NCBI GenBank assembly: GCA_013375495.1
Contig: JABXKC010000003.1
Location: 62,001-126,000 of the forward strand
Reading direction: 5' to 3'
Source of the DNA: Promethearchaeota archaeon
GTDB lineage: Archaea; Asgardarchaeota; Lokiarchaeia; Sigynarchaeales; SOKP01
DNA length: 64,000 bases
Within the stretch, counting starts at the first letter, position 1. Each line of letters begins with the position of its first letter. Positions 9,268 through 18,337 of the stretch are shown here, piece by piece. The notes beneath the pieces are model-generated. The model was not told the DNA's origin and made no database searches. It worked only from the letters and a program-made list of their open reading frames with translations. Both the position numbers and the translations under genes were made by a program.

Positions 9268-10359
9268 ATGAAGTCTTCAGCAGTAGCACATCCAAATATT
9301 GCTTTAATAAAATACTGGGGTCGTGCGTTGGATCAACCCTCATACCTTAATATCCCTACAAATGATACTGTAAGTATGACGAAAGAATCAATTAACTATG
9401 CTAAATCAGGAATAGATTTGATCACTCATACTACTATTGAATTTTCTGAAAATTTTAATGAGGATACTGGTTTTTTGAAAACCAATGACCAATTAGTTCC
9501 ATTTGATAATATTCAAATGAAAAGAGTTGTAAAGGTGGTTGACGCTTTAAGAGAAATGGCGGACATCACTCTAAAATTTAAAATGGTGAGTGAAAATAAA
9601 TTTCCAACCGCAGCAGGTTTAGCATCATCAGCTTCCGCATTTGCTGCACTCGCAACTTGTACTAGTAAAGCCTTAAATCTTAATTTAAATAGAACGGAAC
9701 TATCAAAATACGCAAGAATAGGTTCAGGTTCTGCCGCTCGCTCGATTCATGGAGGATTTGTTTATTGGAACAGAGGAAATTCTCATGACACCTCTTACGC
9801 AGAACAAATATGTGAATGTAATGAATTCGATATAGCTGCTGTAATAGCAGTTATAAATAGAGGAAAAAAAGATGTCACCTCTGATGTTGGACATGACTCA
9901 GCCCATTCTAGTATATTTAATCAGATTAAAATAAAAGAATCCCAAAAGAAATCTGAAGAAATGAGAAAAGCAATTGAAAATAATGATTTTACTACTGTAG
10001 GAATGATCGCTGAGAAGAACTGTCTTTTTATGCACAGTGTAATGATGACATCGAATCCTCCTTTGTTCTATTGGAATCCAGATACTCTGAAAGTTATAAA
10101 AGCTGTGCTAAATAATAGAAACCAATATTTCCAGACTTATAAGATGGTTAAAGAAGGGGTAAAACAAAAAGAGAAAGAAGGGATTGAATGTTATTTCACC
10201 GTTGACGCAGGTCCAAATATTCATTGTTTATGTAGAACTGAAGATATTGACTCTGTTCAAAATTTCATCCAAAATAAAATAGGAATTCAAGAAAGTGATA
10301 TAGTAAAGGTAAGGCAGGCAGAATTCGGCTCAAAGATCGTAGAAAAGCATTTATTTTAG
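9268..10359 (+). CDS. mvaD: Diphosphomevalonate / phosphomevalonate decarboxylase family
   Basis: ATP-dependent GHMP-family decarboxylase. Seen: AVAHPNIALIKYWGR with the conserved Lys-Tyr-Trp, PTAAGLASSASAFAALA as the phosphate-binding loop, GSGSAARSIHGGFVYW, and FTVDAGPNIH carrying the catalytic Asp of true decarboxylases. These residues argue against a mevalonate-3-kinase that has lost decarboxylation. No phosphomevalonate kinase is visible, while isopentenyl phosphate kinase is the next gene on the opposite strand. The substrate may therefore be mevalonate 5-phosphate rather than the diphosphate; sequence alone does not decide. It runs alongside the dehydratase/UbiD route encoded at 12458-15366. 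Confidence 0.88.
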   Translation: MKSSAVAHPNIALIKYWGRALDQPSYLNIPTNDTVSMTKESINYAKSGIDLITHTTIEFSENFNEDTGFLKTNDQLVPFDNIQMKRVVKVVDALREMADITLKFKMVSENKFPTAAGLASSASAFAALATCTSKALNLNLNRTELSKYARIGSGSAARSIHGGFVYWNRGNSHDTSYAEQICECNEFDIAAVIAVINRGKKDVTSDVGHDSAHSSIFNQIKIKESQKKSEEMRKAIENNDFTTVGMIAEKNCLFMHSVMMTSNPPLFYWNPDTLKVIKAVLNNRNQYFQTYKMVKEGVKQKEKEGIECYFTVDAGPNIHCLCRTEDIDSVQNFIQNKIGIQESDIVKVRQAEFGSKIVEKHLF

Positions 10360-10487
10360 GTTTATGTTAAAAATGGAATTTATATCCTGTAATAAAGGAA
10401 TTGAGAAATAATTAAGATGATTTAGTGTTTCTATAATTAATTTAATTGCATCTTTACTTCTTTAATATCGACAGTAATATAGTTTTG

Positions 10488-11318
10488 TTATTTAATAACA
10501 TGAGTACAATTAATTTTTTGACTTTTCAACGATTTATATATATATTTTTTCTCTAGGCCATTAATCAATTGAACTGGGATTCCATATTTACAGATTTTCT
10601 TAATTGAGTCCAATTTTCCTTTGATACCCCCAGTTACATCTATTTTCTGTCCCATATCTGCAAGGTCTAAACTATCTAATTCGTCAGATTTACATTTTTC
10701 GACTAATTTATACTTATTTGAATCATTCTCATCTTTCACATATAGTCCGTCAGTCTCCATGGTAAAAATAACTTTTGATATATCATATTTTTTCAAATTT
10801 TTACATAATTCAAAAATGATTTGGTCTCCTGAAATAATTGAAAAAGAACCACCAATATCGAGAATTATATCTCCATATAAAATTGGTAATATATTTAAGT
10901 CTAAAGCGGTTTCAATCGCATCAATAGAATTTGTAATAATTTTATTTAAATTTTTTATGAAGATGGTCGAAGATTGTATTGATAAAACGGGGAATTGATC
11001 ATCCAGAAACAAATCAATTAAAAAATTATTGAATTTATTCATTGACTGATGTGTTTTTACAAGTCCAAGAATCTGGTTTGGAATGGAAAGATCGAGCCCT
11101 TTAATAATATTGTATTCTTTTGCTAGAGGATGACCAAATGAACCACCTCCATGAATCAATATTAATTTCACATTTGCATCGATTACTTGTTGCACAGCAT
11201 TTTTAACTACAGCTTTCCGTATTGAAAAAGGACGATTTTTTTCGGTAAGTAAACTTCCACCTAATTTCAATAAAATTATTTCTTCTTTAATATTCAATTT
11301 TAAAAAACTCTCATCCAA
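10488..11318 (-). CDS. ipk: Isopentenyl phosphate kinase
   Basis: Amino-acid-kinase-fold enzyme that phosphorylates isopentenyl phosphate to isopentenyl diphosphate with ATP, the last step of the archaeal mevalonate routes. Seen: LLKLGGSLLTEKN at the N-terminus, LILIHGGGSFGHPLA with the characteristic catalytic His, VIFTMETDGLY, and DVTGGIKGKLDS toward the C-terminus. Length 276 aa is normal. Its start overlaps the end of the mevalonate kinase gene by 8 bases, so the two are translated from one mRNA. Its product feeds the isomerase at 1971-3068. Confidence 0.93.
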   Translation of the reverse strand: MDESFLKLNIKEEIILLKLGGSLLTEKNRPFSIRKAVVKNAVQQVIDANVKLILIHGGGSFGHPLAKEYNIIKGLDLSIPNQILGLVKTHQSMNKFNNFLIDLFLDDQFPVLSIQSSTIFIKNLNKIITNSIDAIETALDLNILPILYGDIILDIGGSFSIISGDQIIFELCKNLKKYDISKVIFTMETDGLYVKDENDSNKYKLVEKCKSDELDSLDLADMGQKIDVTGGIKGKLDSIKKICKYGIPVQLINGLEKKYIYKSLKSQKINCTHVIK

Positions 11319-12270
11319 TCATTGTTCTCCAAGCATCGAACCCTTCTTTTTCTATTGCTTTCGCAACTTTTTCTTGAGCATTTTCATTTTCTGTTATTGC
11401 AATTACTAATCCACCTCGACCAGTTCCCGTCATTTTCGCTCCGAGAGCACCGTTTTTAAGAGCAGTTTCTACTATTTTATCATTTAGTTCTCCTGAAACA
11501 GTTATTTGTTGTAATAATTTATGATTTTGATTCATTAATATACCAATTTTTTCAACATTTCCAGAAAGCAGGGCGTTTTTTGCTTCTTTAGCTATAATTT
11601 CATAGTCCTTAAAAATCTTCTCAAACTTTTGAGGAGCACTTTCCTTTAATTTTTTAACATCTGCCACAACTTCCGTAGTCGAAGCGGTTAATCTAGTATT
11701 TCCAATTACTAACGGAATTTTTTTTAAAGATTTTAAAAGATCCATGGTGTTTTTTCCACCACTTAGATTTTTTACAAACCAAATCAATCCCCCATAAGTT
11801 GATACTGTATTATCAATACCTGAGGGAGTACCATGATACGCTCGCTCTCCCTCATAAGCTGCTTCGTTTATTTTTTCAGCATCAAGGTTTAGGTTAAAAG
11901 TATCATTTAATGCTCGAGCCAGTGATGTGCATTGAGCTGCTGAAGCTCCAACACCACTAGCAGCAAACAAATCCCCGGCAAAGTAAATTTCAAGCTTTTG
12001 AGTTTCTGTATCTATATTTAGATATTCCAATACATTTTTAATTGAATGCATTGCTTCATCATATTTCTTTTTTTTGTAACCAGGGGTTGCTGGTCTCTGA
12101 TCGTCAACCTCCCAACCTTTTCCTTCAACAACTTTAATTTTAGCAATTGTAGAATTACCTAGTGCTGAAGCAATTGCGGGAAGACCATAAACTACAAAAT
12201 GATTGCGTTTACTCCCTAAATGGGAAGAAAATTTCGCCAAAAAGTATGGTCTTTCCAAATCCTTTTCCAT
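11311..12270 (-). CDS. mvk: Mevalonate kinase
   Basis: GHMP kinase that makes mevalonate 5-phosphate. Seen: KFSSHLGSKRNHFVVYGLPAIASAL at the N-terminus, the phosphate loop GDLFAASGVGASAAQCTSLARAL, GTPSGIDNTVSTYGG, which distinguishes mevalonate kinase from relatives, and KMTGTGRGGLVIAIT near the C-terminus. Length 319 aa is usual for the archaeal enzyme. It is the first gene of a two-gene operon with isopentenyl phosphate kinase. It is transcribed away from the UbiD-family gene, leaving a 187-base divergent control region. Confidence 0.95.
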   Translation of the reverse strand: MEKDLERPYFLAKFSSHLGSKRNHFVVYGLPAIASALGNSTIAKIKVVEGKGWEVDDQRPATPGYKKKKYDEAMHSIKNVLEYLNIDTETQKLEIYFAGDLFAASGVGASAAQCTSLARALNDTFNLNLDAEKINEAAYEGERAYHGTPSGIDNTVSTYGGLIWFVKNLSGGKNTMDLLKSLKKIPLVIGNTRLTASTTEVVADVKKLKESAPQKFEKIFKDYEIIAKEAKNALLSGNVEKIGILMNQNHKLLQQITVSGELNDKIVETALKNGALGAKMTGTGRGGLVIAITENENAQEKVAKAIEKEGFDAWRTMIG

Positions 12271-12370
12271 GTCCCATAAACATACACCTTATTACATTTT
12301 TATTTTACTTAATTTATAGATTAAATAATTTTTAGATCAATTTAAAAAATTTTTAGATTAATTATAAAAC

Positions 12371-12394
12371 CTTTAGTTTTATAAAAAGTGTTTC
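12371..12394 (+). promoter_or_regulatory. Putative promoter element of the AMPD/PMDh operon, shared with idi
   Basis: TATA-like TTTTATAAAAAGTGTTTC at 12377-12394 with CTTTAG before it, nearly identical to 1906-1929. It lies within the divergent region between mevalonate kinase and the UbiD-family gene, about 65-75 bases before the start codon, leaving a leader of roughly 50 bases. Confidence 0.5.
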
Positions 12395-12457
12395 ACAATT
12401 TCTTCTAATAAAAATTAATAAAATTGTAATTTACCACACAGTAAACAAAAAATTGAG

Positions 12458-13774
12458 ATGGAATTTATGGGATTTAGAGAATATTTAGACATTATTAACA
12501 AAAAAGGACTATTAAAAAAGGTAGATGCTGAAGTTTCTAAGAAATTAGAGATTTCGGGAATACTGAAGAAGATGGAACCAACTCCTATAATTTTTAATAA
12601 TGTTAAAGAGTCTAAGTTCCGAGTTGCTGGGAATATTTTCTGTACTAAAAATATTATCGCCTCGTATTTCAATGTAGCTCAAACTGACATTATACCAATG
12701 CTTTCGAAAGCAATATTAAAAAGCTCTGAACCAGAAGTAATTACTGACGCCCCTTGTCAAGAAGTAGTAGAACCGAGTATTGATTTAGATAAACTACCAA
12801 TTTTATTTCATTGTGAAAAGGATGGTGGAAATTACATTAGTTCAGCTGTTGTTGTCACGAGAGATCCAGAATACGGACAAAATTTGGACTTCCATCGAGC
12901 TATGCAGTTTTCTAAGAACAAATTTGCCACCCGAATAGTTCGAGGCAGAAATTTCCATACTTTCCTCGAAAAAAATGGTGAATTAGAAGTTGCCTTTTGT
13001 GTAGGAAATACCCCTAACATATTAATTGCAGGAGCTACTTCTGTCGAGATTGGATTTGATGAATTAAACATAGCTAATGCATTAGAACCAATAAAACTTG
13101 TTAAGGCTAATTCCATCGATCTTCTAATTCCTGCTGAAGCTGAGTTTGTTCTTGAAGGACGAGTCTATAATGAAGAACGATATGAGGAGGGACCTTTTGT
13201 AGATTTAACAGAAACATATGACACAAAAAGAGAAGAACCCGTTTTCGAAGTCAAGAAAATAACTCATAGGAGGGATGCAATTTGGCAAGCGTTATTACCC
13301 GGTGCTCTCGAACATAAGATATTAATGGGAATGCCTCGTGAACCCACGATATTCAATAAAGTAAACGATGCGGGTGTTAAATGCTTAGATGTAAATGTAA
13401 ATCCTGGAGGGTGTTCGTGGTTACATGCCATCGTACAAATTGACAAAAAGTCTGAGGAAGATGGTACTAAAGCAATATACGGTGCATTTGCTGGGCACGG
13501 AAGTTGTAAACATATATTTATTGTAGATGACGATATTGATATTTACGACCCATTATCGGTAGAGTGGGCTATGGCAACGCGATTTCAGGGAGATACTGGG
13601 ATGATCATTAAAGATAAAGAACCGGGGAGCAGTCTAGATCCAAGTGCGGAACCAGGGACAAAAATGACAACAAAAATTGGATTTGATTTAACAAAACCAC
13701 TGATCCCAAAAGGAAAAAGTTATGAGATTGCGGATTTTCCTGAAGTAGATATTAAAAAGTATTTTAATCATTAG
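12458..13774 (+). CDS. UbiD-family decarboxylase, likely trans-anhydromevalonate 5-phosphate decarboxylase
   Basis: Prenylated-FMN-dependent decarboxylase. In the archaeal mevalonate pathway described for Aeropyrum pernix, a UbiD homologue decarboxylates trans-anhydromevalonate phosphate to isopentenyl phosphate. Seen: GFREYLDIINKKGLL at the N-terminus, HRAMQFSKNKFATRIVRGRN, a conserved Glu/Arg core in EEGPFVDLTETYD, and VKKITHRRDAIWQALLPG. The function is assigned from context: the phosphomevalonate dehydratase subunits follow directly (12-base gap) and a UbiX enzyme converges at the end of the operon. ATG 12458 is used; ATG 12467, giving an MGFREYL start, is equally possible. Confidence 0.9.
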   Translation: MEFMGFREYLDIINKKGLLKKVDAEVSKKLEISGILKKMEPTPIIFNNVKESKFRVAGNIFCTKNIIASYFNVAQTDIIPMLSKAILKSSEPEVITDAPCQEVVEPSIDLDKLPILFHCEKDGGNYISSAVVVTRDPEYGQNLDFHRAMQFSKNKFATRIVRGRNFHTFLEKNGELEVAFCVGNTPNILIAGATSVEIGFDELNIANALEPIKLVKANSIDLLIPAEAEFVLEGRVYNEERYEEGPFVDLTETYDTKREEPVFEVKKITHRRDAIWQALLPGALEHKILMGMPREPTIFNKVNDAGVKCLDVNVNPGGCSWLHAIVQIDKKSEEDGTKAIYGAFAGHGSCKHIFIVDDDIDIYDPLSVEWAMATRFQGDTGMIIKDKEPGSSLDPSAEPGTKMTTKIGFDLTKPLIPKGKSYEIADFPEVDIKKYFNH

Positions 13775-13786
13775 GAGAGTTTTTCA

Positions 13787-14980
13787 ATGAAGCTAGATCA
13801 AGAAGAAAAAGACATGCTTGACGGAAAATTCGGAAAAGCTGCCCAAAAGTCTATGGAAATTTTAACTACATTGGGTGATATTTTTGAAGCTGAAAGTATG
13901 ATTGCCGTTCATGGCGTTCAAATAGCAGGTGTTTCATACGCTAATCTTGGTGAAGCAGGATTAGAATTTCTTACCGAAATGGCAGAAGATGGGAGAGTTA
14001 GAGTTTTAACGACATTAAATCCAGCAGGAATGGATCGCGAAAATTGGCAGGTCCTAGGAATAGATAAGGAATTTGCGAAAAACCAAAATCGAGCGATAGA
14101 TGCTTTTGCTAAAATGGGAATTATAACTACTTGTTCTTGTACTCCCTATTTAATTGGAAACGCTCCTCATTATGGACAGCATATTGCGTGGGCTGAAAGT
14201 AGTGCTGTTTGCTATTCCAATTCAGTTATAGGGGCTCGGACGAATCGTGAGGGAGGACCTAGCGCATTAGCAGCTGCTTTAACTGGAAAATCTCCTAATT
14301 ATGGTTACCATTTAGATAAAAATCGCCACGGTCAAGTTTTAGTTAAAGTTAATTTTCCAGTTACCGGCACTGACGAATTTGGAGTATTGGGAAAAATAAT
14401 AGGCGATAAGCTAGTTGAATTAGGAAAAAAAATCCCATATATCACTGGAATTCCTTTAGCTACTGTTGAAGAACTCAAATCCTTTTGCGCCTCCGTAGCA
14501 ACTTATGGGGGAACAGCTTTATTCCACATGGAGGATGTTACTCCTGAATATAATAAATATCCAAAACCAAGTGATGTTGTATTTGAGATAGGTAAGAATG
14601 ACTTAGATTTTGCTCGTGCAGAGCTTATTGACGACGATCTTGAAATAGATTTTATAAGTATCGGCTGTCCTCACGCTTCGATACATGAAATAGCAGAACT
14701 TGCAAACTTATTAAATGGAAAAAAAGTAAATAAAGAATTTTGGATAACTACTGCTCGACCCACCAAGCGAATTGCGGACGAAGCTGGGTATTCTAAGATT
14801 ATTGAGGATGCTGGAGTAAAATTTGCTGCAGATACTTGTTGTGTAGTAGCTCCTATTAAGGGACGCTTTAAAGGAATAATGGTGGATTCTGCAAAAGCAT
14901 GTTATTACGGGCGAGCTAAAAACAAGTTTAAAACTAAGATCGGCTCTATTGAAGAATGTGTTGAGGAGGCAATAAAATGA
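13787..14980 (+). CDS. Phosphomevalonate dehydratase large subunit (aconitase X catalytic domain)
   Basis: Large subunit of the aconitase-X enzyme that dehydrates mevalonate 5-phosphate to trans-anhydromevalonate phosphate; expected to carry an iron-sulfur cluster. Seen: MAEDGRVRVLTTLNPAGMD, TTCSCTPYLIGNAPHYGQHIAWAESSAV, YSNSVIGARTNREGGPSAL, an ISIGCPHAS motif, ITTARPTKR, and FAADTCCVVAPI. The conserved cysteines in CSC, GCPH and TCC are candidate cluster ligands. Length 397 aa is normal. The stop overlaps the start of the small subunit by four bases (ATGA), a sign of translational coupling. Confidence 0.95.
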   Translation: MKLDQEEKDMLDGKFGKAAQKSMEILTTLGDIFEAESMIAVHGVQIAGVSYANLGEAGLEFLTEMAEDGRVRVLTTLNPAGMDRENWQVLGIDKEFAKNQNRAIDAFAKMGIITTCSCTPYLIGNAPHYGQHIAWAESSAVCYSNSVIGARTNREGGPSALAAALTGKSPNYGYHLDKNRHGQVLVKVNFPVTGTDEFGVLGKIIGDKLVELGKKIPYITGIPLATVEELKSFCASVATYGGTALFHMEDVTPEYNKYPKPSDVVFEIGKNDLDFARAELIDDDLEIDFISIGCPHASIHEIAELANLLNGKKVNKEFWITTARPTKRIADEAGYSKIIEDAGVKFAADTCCVVAPIKGRFKGIMVDSAKACYYGRAKNKFKTKIGSIEECVEEAIK

Positions 14981-15366
14981 AGCTGACTGGTAGAAAAATA
15001 TATAAGGGGACCGCTGAAGGAGAAGCTATAGTAACTACTGATGCAATCTCATTTTATGGTGGAGTAGATCCTGATACAGGTAAAGTTGTTGAGGTTGGAC
15101 ATGATCTTGAGGGACAATCAATAACAGGTAAAGTCTTAGTTTTTCCTACCGGTAAAGGATCAACCGTAGGATCATATACAATTTATAGAATGAAAAAGAA
15201 TAAGACCGCTCCAATAGCAATTGTAAACAAAGAGATTGATACAATTATAGCTGTTGGTTGCATTATAAGCGAAATCCCTTGTGTAGACAAAATAAATATT
15301 AAAAATATCAAAACTGGACAAGAATTAATCGTTAATGGTTCCAAAGGTATCGTGGAAATTAAATAA
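14977..15366 (+). CDS. Phosphomevalonate dehydratase small subunit (aconitase X swivel domain, DUF126)
   Basis: Small swivelling subunit that completes the active site of phosphomevalonate dehydratase. Seen: GRKIYKGTAEGEAIVTTDAISFYGGVDPDTG, GQSITGKVLVFPTGKGSTVGSYTIY, with the conserved Ser/Thr-rich GKGSTVGSY loop, then NKEIDTIIAVGCIISEIP. Length 129 aa is typical. It is read by overlap from the large subunit and ends the three-gene operon. A perfect inverted repeat follows the stop and separates it from the convergent ubiX gene. Confidence 0.94.
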   Translation: MKLTGRKIYKGTAEGEAIVTTDAISFYGGVDPDTGKVVEVGHDLEGQSITGKVLVFPTGKGSTVGSYTIYRMKKNKTAPIAIVNKEIDTIIAVGCIISEIPCVDKINIKNIKTGQELIVNGSKGIVEIK

Positions 15367-15400
15367 ATGGGAATTAAAAAAGAATTTGAAGAAAAAATTG

Positions 15401-15419
15401 CATTTTCTGTCAGAAAATG
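15401..15419. terminator. Inverted repeat between convergent operons
   Basis: CATTTTCTG and CAGAAAATG form a perfect inverted repeat around a single central T, so a stem of about seven or eight pairs with a short loop can form. It lies between the stops of the dehydratase small subunit and ubiX, so it may act as a bidirectional terminator or mRNA-end stabiliser. Confidence 0.4.
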
Positions 15420-15424
15420 TATAA

Positions 15425-15991
15425 TTAAATTTGCTTGCCTCCCCAACGTTTAATGCCGCTATCAATATACATGTGATCAAGAATTCTCCCGATCAAATTT
15501 TCGTTAAGTTCCTTGATACTCTTAGGTTTGATGTAATAAGATGGAATTGGTGGTGAGATAACAACTCCCAATCTTGATAGTTTTAGCATATTTTCTAAGT
15601 GAATTGCGTTAAAAGGACTCTCTCTTACAACTAAAATAAGTTTTCTCCTTTCCTTTATTGTCACATCTGCAGCTCTAGTAATAAGATTATCGGCATAACC
15701 ATTAGCAATTGCGGCTAAAGTCTTCATAGAGCAGGGGATAATAATCATAATCTTATTCTTGTATGACCCACTCGCAGGACCAGCAGTTAAATCGTCGACC
15801 TCATGGTACTTATCAACCAAATCGACTATTTGATTAACTTTATAATCAGTTTCGATGTTAATGATCTTTTCAGCTACTTTCGAAATAATTAATTCTGTCT
15901 GTAATCTCTTTTTTTTCAACTCTTGGAGTAAAATTACCGCTAAATCAACACCACTCGCACCAGTAATTGCAACTAGGACCAAATTTTTCAC
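15425..15991 (-). CDS. ubiX: UbiX-type flavin prenyltransferase
   Basis: Makes prenylated FMN from FMN and dimethylallyl phosphate; this is the cofactor of UbiD-family decarboxylases. Seen: LVAITGASGVDLAVILLQEL at the N-terminus, the IIPCSMKTLAAIANGYADNLITRAADV block, LILVVRESPFNAIHLENMLKLSRLGVVISPP, all standard for the family. Length 188 aa is normal. The start is GTG at 15991, six bases after the stop of the prenyl diphosphate synthase, so the two are one operon. Its presence beside the UbiD-family gene supports the anhydromevalonate route. Confidence 0.95.
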   Translation of the reverse strand: MKNLVLVAITGASGVDLAVILLQELKKKRLQTELIISKVAEKIINIETDYKVNQIVDLVDKYHEVDDLTAGPASGSYKNKIMIIIPCSMKTLAAIANGYADNLITRAADVTIKERRKLILVVRESPFNAIHLENMLKLSRLGVVISPPIPSYYIKPKSIKELNENLIGRILDHMYIDSGIKRWGGKQI

Positions 15992-15996
15992 ATCAA

Positions 15997-16980
15997 TTAG
16001 AATTTTCTTTCTAATACAAATTTTAGTAAATTCTCAAAAAATTCTATCTCTGACTCGTTTACAACTGACTTCAATTTTTCGAGAGCATCACTAGCATCTT
16101 CGTAATATTTTGTGGCGAGTGTCTTACAAGTATCAATTACATCTGCTTCCATAAATAAATCTTTTACTTCTTGGACATCTACACTACTTAACTCTGATTT
16201 TGAAAACATGGTTAATAAATCGTTTTTCTTTTTTGCTTCTAATTTGTTCATAGCTTCGATTAACAAGCATGTACGTTTTCCTTCGCGAATATCTCCGTCC
16301 GTAGGTTTTCCAGTTACTTTTTCGTCTCCAAAAGTACCTAAGATATCATCAATTATTTGAAAAATTATTCCTAAGTTGATGCCATATGTTGATAAAAGAG
16401 GTGTGTATTTCTTTTCAACTTGTGCGTAGCTTGCTCCAATTAAGATTGATTTTTCTATAAGAGCTCCAGTTTTAAGAGAAATCATTTGGATATATTCATC
16501 CATCGATAAGCTACTCTTATTTACCATATCGATTTCTATTAAAACACCGTGAATCACTTCAGTAAAAGCCTGTCTGTAATAATAAATCGAATTGAGATTC
16601 AAATCCCTTGAAAAATCTTCGTTAAAATACGCATCTGCTCCCATAATAAACGTCGTATCTCCCCCAATGATGCCTATACTAGTTCCAAAATCATTAGCAT
16701 CCGTTTTTTCGAATTGATTTTTTAAGTGATATTGTTGAAATCTATAATGAAACGCGGGATTTCCCCGTCGAAAATCATCTTTATCGATTATATCGTCGTG
16801 GATCAATGTTGCATTATGTAGGAACTCAATCCCTACGCTAGGACGAACTATTTCATCAGCGATTTTGTTAGTAATTCCGTTATAAGTGGCAATAGTAAGC
16901 AACGGTCTTATTCTCTTCCCACCAACTAAGACATAATCTCTTATTTCCGAATAGTAATCTTTAAGAAAGGTATTGTTCAT
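15997..16980 (-). CDS. Polyprenyl (geranylgeranyl-type) diphosphate synthase
   Basis: Class I trans-prenyltransferase that elongates dimethylallyl diphosphate with isopentenyl diphosphate. It probably supplies C20 units for membrane lipids and carotenoids. Seen: GGKRIRPLL for pyrophosphate binding, the first aspartate-rich motif in LIHDDIIDKDDFRRGNPA, and the second in FQIIDDILGTFGDEKVTGKPTDGD followed by GKRTCLLIEA. At 327 aa it is of usual length, with a short N-terminus. Chain length cannot be read with certainty. It is operonic with ubiX, which needs dimethylallyl phosphate from the same pathway. Confidence 0.9.
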   Translation of the reverse strand: MNNTFLKDYYSEIRDYVLVGGKRIRPLLTIATYNGITNKIADEIVRPSVGIEFLHNATLIHDDIIDKDDFRRGNPAFHYRFQQYHLKNQFEKTDANDFGTSIGIIGGDTTFIMGADAYFNEDFSRDLNLNSIYYYRQAFTEVIHGVLIEIDMVNKSSLSMDEYIQMISLKTGALIEKSILIGASYAQVEKKYTPLLSTYGINLGIIFQIIDDILGTFGDEKVTGKPTDGDIREGKRTCLLIEAMNKLEAKKKNDLLTMFSKSELSSVDVQEVKDLFMEADVIDTCKTLATKYYEDASDALEKLKSVVNESEIEFFENLLKFVLERKF

Positions 16981-17006
16981 GTTGTTTATTCTTTCGTCAA
17001 AAATAG

Positions 17007-17021
17007 ATGCAATCGTTGCAT
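17007..17021. promoter_or_regulatory. Short inverted repeat upstream of the prenyl diphosphate synthase
   Basis: ATGCAATCGTTGCAT, a perfect 6+6 inverted repeat with a 3-base centre, 27-41 bases before the synthase start. It could be an operator for a dimeric regulator or a weak hairpin. It is short enough to occur by chance in AT-rich DNA. Confidence 0.25.
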
Positions 17022-17074
17022 TTATTTTGGGAACATATAATTTAGTGTACGGTATAAATTTGATAATATTTCAC

Positions 17075-18184
17075 CTAATCCATTAATTTTTTCATAATTA
17101 TTTCTGAACTACGGTGATTCTCCCATAGTTTTAAGAATTTTTTTAAATTTTCATCGCTTTGAAATATCTTATCTCGGGCAATCCTTTTCGCTTTCAAAAC
17201 TTTAAGAAAGTTACGATCTAAGGATTTTTCGTAAATGCTCCCTAATTTATCAAGCCTATCTCTTTTTTCGCAAGTTTTTATGGATTCAATTGCGATTTGT
17301 CCCGACATCATAGCGTATGGAATCCCTTTTCCTGAGATGGGATCAACAATTCCGCCAGAGTCTCCAACAGCAAAAACATTATCATCATAAAGTTTGGGTC
17401 TTAATCCTACAGGAATTAGGTGAGGTTTGAATATTTCTAAAGTTGAATTATTTAAAGCTTGTTTAACAGAAGGGAGCGCCGTAAATTTTTTAAATTCCTC
17501 TCTGGAATTCTTTACTAAATTAATCTGATTACCCCACCCAACTGTAATTCTCTCTGCTTTGGGAAATAACCAAGCGTAACCGACAGTAATCAGATTTTTT
17601 ATACCAAAATATAGATGAACAGTATCGGACCCTAAGTGTTTATCTATACTGGAGGTTGAAGTTTTTCTCTCTTCGGTAATTGTAAGAATGATGTTTTCAC
17701 TGGCAAAAAATGGCCAATTTAATAATTTTAATGTAGGAGAATTCACTCCATCAGCAGCAATTACATAGTTTGCTGTGTATTTATCTTCACTCGTAGTTAT
17801 TTCGTATGAGTCATCTTTTTTTTCCAAGTTGATCATTGGCTCTTTTTCTTTTAGATGTGTTCCACTATCTACTGCCATATCAGTTAGATACTTATCAAAT
17901 GTACTTCTCCAAACTACTCCGCCCTTTCCTTTTTTACTAAATGTTTCCCCATCAACGTGGTGTAACTGTAATGATTCAATAACCCTACTTATTTTTTCTT
18001 CAGGATAATCGATTTCTTCTACAAGTTCCCAAGCTATGGCACCACCACACGCTTTATATCTGCCGTTATCTCCGAGTACCTCTTTTTCAAGGATACACGA
18101 AGAGTATCCGTTTTCAGCAGCAGCCTTTGCTGCAAATGATCCTCCTGGACCTGCTCCTATAATAATAATATCAAAGTTTTTCAT
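17075..18184 (-). CDS. Geranylgeranyl reductase family flavoprotein
   Basis: FAD-dependent reductase of the family that saturates geranylgeranyl chains of archaeal lipids or related prenyl compounds. Seen: IIIGAGPGGSFAAKAAAENGY then LEKEVLGDNGRYKACGGA, with the conserved Cys in ACGG, the family motif YAWLFPKAERITVGWG, and DSGGIVDPISGKGIPYAMMSGQIA. Length 369 aa is on the short side of the usual range of roughly 390-450. It lies beside the prenyl diphosphate synthase on the same strand. Whether it acts on archaeol precursors, quinone chains or free geranylgeranyl diphosphate is open. Confidence 0.9.
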   Translation of the reverse strand: MKNFDIIIIGAGPGGSFAAKAAAENGYSSCILEKEVLGDNGRYKACGGAIAWELVEEIDYPEEKISRVIESLQLHHVDGETFSKKGKGGVVWRSTFDKYLTDMAVDSGTHLKEKEPMINLEKKDDSYEITTSEDKYTANYVIAADGVNSPTLKLLNWPFFASENIILTITEERKTSTSSIDKHLGSDTVHLYFGIKNLITVGYAWLFPKAERITVGWGNQINLVKNSREEFKKFTALPSVKQALNNSTLEIFKPHLIPVGLRPKLYDDNVFAVGDSGGIVDPISGKGIPYAMMSGQIAIESIKTCEKRDRLDKLGSIYEKSLDRNFLKVLKAKRIARDKIFQSDENLKKFLKLWENHRSSEIIMKKLMD

Positions 18185-18337
18185 AGTATATCATAGTTCA
18201 TACATCGCTGTTTCTTGTAGTAAAGACAAGCTAGAATAAAAATTGTTTCACATAATCAATATTATTATTTATATAATACACAAAATTAGTAATTAAAAGT
18301 AAAATAAAACTAAAAATAATACATAAACAACATTTGC

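Noticed and set aside
9268..10359. Mevalonate-3-kinase instead of a decarboxylase
   Set aside because: The catalytic Asp in VDAGPN and the IKYWG Lys region are retained, which mevalonate-3-kinases lack.
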